Below are positions 14,924-19,344 of a stretch of 19,344 nucleotides of DNA, in pieces. The stretch comes from Actinomycetes bacterium (GTDB taxonomy: Bacteria > Actinomycetota > Actinomycetes > Mycobacteriales > Mycobacteriaceae): assembly GCA_022600695.1 (NCBI GenBank), contig JAHZJY010000334.1, forward strand, positions 1 to 19,344. The letters are read 5' to 3'. Positions within the stretch are counted from its first letter, which is position 1. Every line of letters starts with the position of its first letter. A program made the position numbers and the translations under genes. The notes under the pieces were generated by a model. The model ran no database searches. It was given only the letters and a program-made list of their open reading frames with translations, and was not told where the DNA came from.

Positions 14924-17233
14924 ATGACGCGCCCCGAAACCCGCTCCGCGGTGCCGAGTTTCGCTGAAGTTCCGTTACACGGCGGGGAACCCCCGGTCGC
15001 GCCGACCGCGGCCACCGCGGCGGACCGTATCGGGGCGGCGGCCCGCGCCCACGGCTACGCGGCCGAGCAGCTTGACTGGCTCACCCCCGAGGGCATCGTC
15101 GTCAAGCCGCTCTACATCGGCGCCGACCGGGATGCGGCGGTGGCGGCCGGCTACCCGGTGAACACGTTCCCGGGTGAGCCGCCCTTCATTCGCGGGCCGT
15201 ATCCGACGATGTACGTGAACCAGCCGTGGACGATCCGGCAATACGCCGGTTTCTCCACTGCCGCCGACTCCAACGCGTTCTACCGGCGCAATCTAGCCGC
15301 CGGCCAGAAGGGCCTGTCGGTGGCGTTCGATCTGGCCACTCATCGTGGTTATGACTCGGATCATCCCCGGGTGCAGGGCGATGTCGGTATGGCCGGAGTG
15401 GCGATCGACTCCATCCTCGACATGCGCCAACTCTTCGACGGTATCGACCTGTCGGGGGTGTCGGTCTCGATGACCATGAACGGCGCGGTGCTGCCGATCC
15501 TCGCGCTCTACGTGGTGGCGGCCGAGGAGCAGGGTGTGCCGCCGGAGAAGCTGGCCGGGACCATCCAGAACGACATCCTCAAGGAATTCATGGTCCGCAA
15601 CACCTATATCTATCCGCCCAAGCCCTCGATGCGGATCATCTCCGATATTTTTGCCTACACCAGCGCGCATATGCCGAAGTTCAATTCGATCTCGATTTCC
15701 GGGTATCACATCCAGGAAGCCGGTGCCACAGCGGATCTCGAACTCGCCTATACGCTCGCCGACGGCGTCGACTACATCAGGGCTGGACTGGACGCCGGTC
15801 TGGACATCGACGCGTTCGCGCCCCGGCTGTCGTTCTTCTGGGGTATCGGAATGAATTTCTTCATGGAGATCGCCAAGCTGCGGGCCGGTCGTCTGCTCTG
15901 GAGCGAACTGGTTGCCGGATTCGGCGCCCGCAATCCGAAATCCCTGTCCCTGCGTACGCATTCGCAGACCTCAGGATGGTCTTTGACCGCTCAGGACCCT
16001 TACAACAACGTCGCGCGCACCTGTATCGAGGCGATGGCCGCCACCCAGGGCCACACCCAGTCGCTGCACACCAATGCTCTTGATGAAGCCCTCGCGCTGC
16101 CCACCGATTTCTCGGCGCGGATTGCCCGCAACACCCAGTTGCTGCTTCAGCAGGAATCGGGAACAACCCGGCCGATCGACCCGTGGGGCGGCTCGTACTA
16201 CGTGGAATGGCTTACCCACGCGCTGACGGAGCGAGCCCGGACCCATATCGCCGAGGTGGCCGAGCGCGGGGGGATGGCGCAGGCGATCAGCGACGGTATC
16301 CCGAAATTGCGTATCGAGGAGGCCGCCGCCCGAACGCAGGCCTGGATCGATTCCGGTCGGCAGCCGGTGATCGGCGTCAACAAGTATCAGATCGACGAGA
16401 ATCCCGACATCGAGGTGCTCAAGGTCGAGAACAGCCGCGTCCGTGCCGAGCAGCTCGCCAAACTGCAGCAACTGCGCGCGGATCGGGACGACGGGGCGGT
16501 AGAGGTGGCGCTGGCGGAACTCACCCGGGCGGCCGCCACGCCGGGTACCGGCGGGCTGGGCGACAACCTGCTGGCGTTGGCCATCGACGCCGCCCGGGTC
16601 AAGGCGACGGTGGGTGAGATATCCGACGCGCTGGAAAAGGTATACGGCCGCCACCAGGCTGAGATCCGCACCATCTCAGGGGTGTACCGCGATGAGGTGG
16701 GGCGCCGGGAAGGGCACCGTGGAGGGCCCGGTTCAGGGCGTACGGGAGTGGGCAAAGGAGGCAACATCACCGCACTATCCGAGGCGACCCGACTGGTGGA
16801 GAAGTTCGCCGAGGCGGACGGTCGCCGACCCCGCATCCTGGTCGCGAAGATGGGTCAGGACGGGCATGACCGGGGACAGAAAATTATTGCAACTGCGTTC
16901 GCCGATATCGGCTTCGACGTCGACGTCGGCTCGTTGTTCTCCACACCAGACGAGGTAGCGCGGCAGGCCGCTGACAACGATGTGCACGTGGTCGGCGTCT
17001 CATCGTTGGCCGCGGGTCATCTGACGCTTGTCCCGGCTTTGCGTGCTGCGCTGGCCGACGTCGGACGACCCGACATCATGATCGTGGTCGGCGGTGTCAT
17101 CCCGCCTGGCGACTTCGACGAGTTGTACGCCGCGGGTGCCACCGCCATCTACCCGCCCGGAACCGTCATTTCCGATGCCGCCGTCAGCCTGCTCGGCAAA
17201 CTGGCTGCGCGGCTCGGCTATGACCTGAGTTGA
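14924..17233 (+). CDS. mutB: MutB, adenosylcobalamin-dependent methylmalonyl-CoA mutase large subunit
   Basis: This is the catalytic subunit, 769 residues (Mtb about 750). It lets odd-chain fatty acid, cholesterol and propionate carbon pass through methylmalonyl-CoA to succinyl-CoA, or the reverse to feed methyl-branched lipids. The TIM barrel contains [35 protein letters not shown] and [16 protein letters not shown]. The C-terminal B12-binding domain has [12 protein letters not shown], with axial-ligand His648, followed by [10 protein letters not shown]. Between barrel and B12 domain a Gly/Arg-rich stretch of about 20 residues (594-613) appears to be extra. ATG 14924 is one base after the mutA stop; the upstream open frame lies within mutA. 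The stop overlaps an ATG (TGATG) at a duplicated junction before meaB. Confidence 0.96.
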   Translation: MTRPETRSAVPSFAEVPLHGGEPPVAPTAATAADRIGAAARAHGYAAEQLDWLTPEGIVVKPLYIGADRDAAVAAGYPVNTFPGEPPFIRGPYPTMYVNQPWTIRQYAGFSTAADSNAFYRRNLAAGQKGLSVAFDLATHRGYDSDHPRVQGDVGMAGVAIDSILDMRQLFDGIDLSGVSVSMTMNGAVLPILALYVVAAEEQGVPPEKLAGTIQNDILKEFMVRNTYIYPPKPSMRIISDIFAYTSAHMPKFNSISISGYHIQEAGATADLELAYTLADGVDYIRAGLDAGLDIDAFAPRLSFFWGIGMNFFMEIAKLRAGRLLWSELVAGFGARNPKSLSLRTHSQTSGWSLTAQDPYNNVARTCIEAMAATQGHTQSLHTNALDEALALPTDFSARIARNTQLLLQQESGTTRPIDPWGGSYYVEWLTHALTERARTHIAEVAERGGMAQAISDGIPKLRIEEAAARTQAWIDSGRQPVIGVNKYQIDENPDIEVLKVENSRVRAEQLAKLQQLRADRDDGAVEVALAELTRAAATPGTGGLGDNLLALAIDAARVKATVGEISDALEKVYGRHQAEIRTISGVYRDEVGRREGHRGGPGSGRTGVGKGGNITALSEATRLVEKFAEADGRRPRILVAKMGQDGHDRGQKIIATAFADIGFDVDVGSLFSTPDEVARQAADNDVHVVGVSSLAAGHLTLVPALRAALADVGRPDIMIVVGGVIPPGDFDELYAAGATAIYPPGTVISDAAVSLLGKLAARLGYDLS
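16703..16762 (+). other. Extra Gly/Arg-rich linker segment in MutB
   Basis: Residues about 594-613 (from RREGHRGG to GVGKGG) lie between the end of the barrel domain (GVYRDEVG) and the helix leading to the B12 domain ([15 protein letters not shown]). They contain eleven Gly and five Arg and no hydrophobic core, so they are probably a flexible linker. They account for most of the length excess over Mtb MutB. The DNA also contains AAAGGAGG (16754-16761), a near-perfect anti-Shine-Dalgarno match inside the gene. Confidence 0.6.
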
Positions 17234-17255
17234 TGGGCGATCTGAGTTGATGGGC
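17225..17255 (+). repeat. 17-bp-period tandem duplication at the mutB/meaB junction
   Basis: CTGAGTTGATGGGC occurs at 17225-17238 and again at 17242-17255, offset by 17 bases. The copy includes the end of mutB (Leu-Ser-stop) and the ATG-Gly start used by meaB, so both copies carry a TGATG stop/start overlap. Since 17 is not a multiple of three, the duplication moved meaB out of the reading phase it had relative to mutB. Confidence 0.95.
17233..17250 (+). CDS. Five-codon minicistron between mutB and meaB
   Basis: An ATG overlapping the last base of the mutB stop opens a five-codon frame (MGDLS) that ends with TGA at 17248-17250, whose last base is the A of the meaB ATG. It is a by-product of the 17-bp duplication. 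It is unlikely to make a useful peptide, but it would force two successive termination-reinitiation events to reach meaB. Whether it is translated is not known. Confidence 0.5.
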   Translation: MGDLS

Positions 17256-18248
17256 CCGGACGGGTCGGTGGGTAGCGCAAGAAACGAGTCCGCCGCGGCG
17301 ATCCGGGGCGGCGACCGGGCCGCCCTGGCGCGGGCGATCACCGTGGTCGAGTCCACCCGGGCCGATCACCGGGAACAGGCGCAGCGCTTGCTGATGGAGT
17401 TGATGCCGACCGCCGGTTCCGCGATGCACGTGGGCATCACCGGGGTGCCGGGAGTCGGCAAGTCGACCGTCATCGAGGCGCTGGGGATGTATCTGATCGA
17501 TGCCGGGCACCGGGTGGCGGTGCTGGCGGTCGATCCCTCGTCGACCCGCACCGGCGGTTCGATCCTCGGCGATAAGACCCGGATGGCGCGGTTGGCTGTT
17601 CACCCGAATGCCTATATTCGGCCCTCTCCGACCTCGGGCACCCTGGGCGGGGTGGCCAAGGCCACCCGGGAGACCATCGTGCTGCTCGAGGCCGCCGGTT
17701 TCGACGTGGTCCTGGTCGAGACCGTCGGGGTAGGGCAGTCGGAGGTCGCGGTGTCGCACATGGTCGACACCTTCGTGTTCCTCACGCTGGCCCGCACCGG
17801 TGATCAACTCCAGGGCATCAAGAAGGGCGTGCTGGAACTCGCCGATATCGTCGCGGTCAATAAGGCTGACGGTAAGCACGCCATCGAGGCCAGTGCTGCG
17901 GCTCGGGAGTTGTCAGCAGCAATCCGGCTGATCTATCCGCGGGAAACACTATGGCGCCCGCCGGTTCTGACCATGAGCGCCCTCGAGGGCACCGGACTGG
18001 CCGAATTATGGGAAACCGTGCTCAAGCACCGGGCGGTTCTGACCGAGGCGGGTGAGTTCCAGGTCCGTCGGCGGGCCCAGCAGGTGGACTGGACCTGGGC
18101 GATGGTGCGGGACACCGTGCTCGAACGGGTGCTGACCCATCCTGGCGTCAAAGCAATGCGGGCGGAGGTCGAACGGCAGGTCCGCGACGGTGAACTCACA
18201 CCTGCCCTTGCGGCCCAACGCATTCTGGACCTCGCCGGGGAAAGCTAA
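17250..18248 (+). CDS. meaB: MeaB/ArgK-family G-protein chaperone of methylmalonyl-CoA mutase
   Basis: This 332-residue P-loop GTPase of the MeaB (human MMAA) family gates adenosylcobalamin loading and protects the mutase from inactivation. The Walker A motif is GVPGVGKST (residues 65-73). The switch region VDPSSTRTGGSILGDKTRM is diagnostic for the family. The Mg/GTP-contacting VETVGVGQSE and the NKADG base-recognition motif are all present. A C-terminal helical dimerisation arm completes the protein. Length matches Mtb Rv1496 (334 aa), once annotated as an ArgK kinase. The start is ATG 17250, in the second copy of a duplicated junction; the ATG of the first copy hits a stop after five codons. 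Direct adjacency to mutB supports the chaperone role. Confidence 0.95.
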   Translation: MGPDGSVGSARNESAAAIRGGDRAALARAITVVESTRADHREQAQRLLMELMPTAGSAMHVGITGVPGVGKSTVIEALGMYLIDAGHRVAVLAVDPSSTRTGGSILGDKTRMARLAVHPNAYIRPSPTSGTLGGVAKATRETIVLLEAAGFDVVLVETVGVGQSEVAVSHMVDTFVFLTLARTGDQLQGIKKGVLELADIVAVNKADGKHAIEASAAARELSAAIRLIYPRETLWRPPVLTMSALEGTGLAELWETVLKHRAVLTEAGEFQVRRRAQQVDWTWAMVRDTVLERVLTHPGVKAMRAEVERQVRDGELTPALAAQRILDLAGES

Positions 18249-18288
18249 CGGATCGACAACGATTTTCGGATGCGGCGCGTCGGGCTTG

Positions 18289-18294
18289 TAAATT
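18289..18294 (+). promoter_or_regulatory. Probable -10 for the lipL-like gene
   Basis: TAAATT matches TANNNT and ends exactly 7 bases before GTG 18302, again predicting a leaderless transcript. The 53-base gap after meaB has no ribosome-binding site. A weak TTCGGA (18265-18270) stands 18 bases upstream at a plausible -35 position. Confidence 0.55.
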
Positions 18295-18301
18295 CAGCTG
18301 T

Positions 18302-19344
18302 GTGACTCCGGCTCCGGCGGACCGTAGCGACGTGGATCTGCCCCACGGGGTGCAGGGAGTCGCTGATCCGAACTTCGCCCATGCGGTGCGCGGATTCGCC
18401 GGCCTGTTCCCGCACCCCCGCTTCGGTGGGGGAGCGCTGGCCGTCTATCTGGACGGCCGGCCGGTGGTCGACGTGTGGACCGGTTGGTCGGACCGGCGAG
18501 GCAGAAGGCACTGGTCGGCCGATACCGCCCCGATGGTGTTCTCGGCCACCAAGGGGGTCGCCTCGACGGTGATCCATCGCCTGGCCGACCGGGGTCTGAT
18601 CGACTACGACGCCCCGGTAGCCGAATACTGGCAAGAGTTCGGCGCCAACGGCAAGGCCGCGATCACCGTGCGCGACGTCATGCGCCACCGAGCGGGGCTG
18701 TCCCATCTGCGCGGAGTCCGCAAACGCGAACTCCTCGACCACCGGCATATGGAGGAGCGCATCGCCGCCGCGCCGGTCGGTCGGCACTTCGGCAAGTCCG
18801 CCTACCACGCACTGACGTACGGCTGGCTGCTGTCCGGACTTGCCCGCGGGGTCACCGGAAAGGGGATGCGGGAGCTGATGCGCATCGAGGTGGCCGCGCC
18901 ACTGGACACTGACGGTGTCCATCTCGGTCGCCCGCCGGTCGGCGCGCCCACCCGGGTCGCGAGAATCATCGGCCCCCAACTCAACATTCCCAACCCCGTC
19001 TTCAACGCCATCGCGCCCGCGGTGGCCACCATGGAGCTCTCGGCGGCGTTCGGTTCGATGTACTTCCCTGGGATGAAAGCCGTCGTCCAGCGCGATATTC
19101 CCCTGCTGGACACCGAACTCCCGTCCGCCAACGGTGTGATCACCGCGCGTGCCCTGGCCCGGATGTACGGTGCGATCGCCAACGGCGGCATGATCGACGG
19201 CCGGCGTTACTTGTCGGCGGATCTGGTGGCCGCGCTGACCGGTCGGCGCAGTCTCCGGCCGGACCGCAACCTGATCATGCCGTTGGCGTTCCATCTGGGT
19301 TTCCACGGCCTGCCTGTCCCCGGGGTACTCCCGGGTTTCGGGCA
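18302..19344 (+). CDS. lipL: LipL-like serine beta-lactamase/esterase family protein, 3' end missing
   Basis: The frame from GTG 18302 is open to the window end, giving 347 residues of a protein that is about 429 in Mtb (Rv1497, LipL). It belongs to the serine beta-lactamase/penicillin-binding-protein fold that includes class VIII esterases. The nucleophile motif SATK places Ser81 and Lys84. The general-base Tyr168 lies in SAYHALTYGWLLSGL. Typical context includes RDVMRHRAGLSHL and LARMYGAIANGG. No signal peptide is evident. The expected activity is hydrolysis of short-chain esters or lipids; the natural substrate cannot be told from sequence. The start is supported by the absence of family similarity further upstream and by a -10 hexamer 7 bases before it. 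It may be transcribed independently of meaB. Confidence 0.88.
   Translation, partial: MTPAPADRSDVDLPHGVQGVADPNFAHAVRGFAGLFPHPRFGGGALAVYLDGRPVVDVWTGWSDRRGRRHWSADTAPMVFSATKGVASTVIHRLADRGLIDYDAPVAEYWQEFGANGKAAITVRDVMRHRAGLSHLRGVRKRELLDHRHMEERIAAAPVGRHFGKSAYHALTYGWLLSGLARGVTGKGMRELMRIEVAAPLDTDGVHLGRPPVGAPTRVARIIGPQLNIPNPVFNAIAPAVATMELSAAFGSMYFPGMKAVVQRDIPLLDTELPSANGVITARALARMYGAIANGGMIDGRRYLSADLVAALTGRRSLRPDRNLIMPLAFHLGFHGLPVPGVLPGFG

Noticed and set aside
13009..15015. 668-codon open frame on the minus strand over mutA
   Set aside because: It is antisense to a fully convincing mutA, low in recognisable motifs, and typical of shadow frames in high-GC DNA.
18252..18266. Terminator after meaB
   Set aside because: ATCG/CGAT around ACAA followed by four T is only a 4-bp stem, too weak to call.

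Overview
The window is a high-GC actinobacterial chromosome segment. It follows closely the Mycobacterium tuberculosis (Mtb) gene order Rv1476 to Rv1497: ripA, ripB, moxR1, Rv1480, Rv1481, fabG1 (mabA), inhA, hemZ, Rv1486c, Rv1487, Rv1488, Rv1491c, mutA, mutB, Rv1496 (meaB) and lipL. Protein lengths, catalytic residues and family signatures all fit a non-tuberculous mycobacterium. The species cannot be fixed from sequence alone. Comparisons with Mtb are from memory of those proteins and were not computed.

Region by region. (1) 1-2826: the 3' end of a membrane protein gene, a 227-base regulatory gap, then two adjacent paralogous NlpC/P60 peptidoglycan endopeptidase genes, ripA and ripB. (2) 2956-6096: a MoxR AAA+ ATPase, a DUF58 protein and a membrane-anchored VWA protein, forming a classic MoxR/DUF58/VWA chaperone-type cluster. 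(3) 6195-8866: fabG1-inhA-hemZ, which supplies two FAS-II mycolic-acid steps and coproporphyrin ferrochelatase. (4) 8835-11435: a convergent conserved gene, then an NfeD/SPFH membrane pair. (5) 11464-12950: a small accessory island with two divergent secreted-protein genes, one a haem-binding haemophore, and a TVP38-family membrane protein. (6) 13069-18248: mutA-mutB-meaB, the methylmalonyl-CoA mutase subunits and their G-protein chaperone. (7) 18302-19344: the start of a lipL-type serine beta-lactamase/esterase gene, cut by the window end.

The genes serve envelope remodelling (RipA/B and perhaps MoxR1), mycolate synthesis, haem synthesis and uptake, and propionate/odd-chain and cholesterol-derived carbon flow through methylmalonyl-CoA. 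Most genes are tightly packed, with overlapping or 1-base junctions at ripA/ripB, moxR1/DUF58, inhA/hemZ, mutA/mutB and mutB/meaB.

No wholly new system is evident. The most interesting signals lie between genes: a 17-bp tandem duplication at the mutB/meaB junction that creates a five-codon minicistron with two TGATG stop/start overlaps; an IdeR-like iron box over a strand-symmetric -10 between the haemophore gene and an unknown secreted-protein gene; a triple 9-nt-period GTGAC/GTTAC array resembling MtrA boxes before ripA; and several TANNNT hexamers exactly 7 nt before a start codon, which suggest leaderless mRNAs. Within genes, an 18-bp perfect repeat lies in the RipA linker and an extra Gly/Arg-rich segment lies in MutB. 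No tRNA, rRNA, CRISPR array or insertion sequence was seen.
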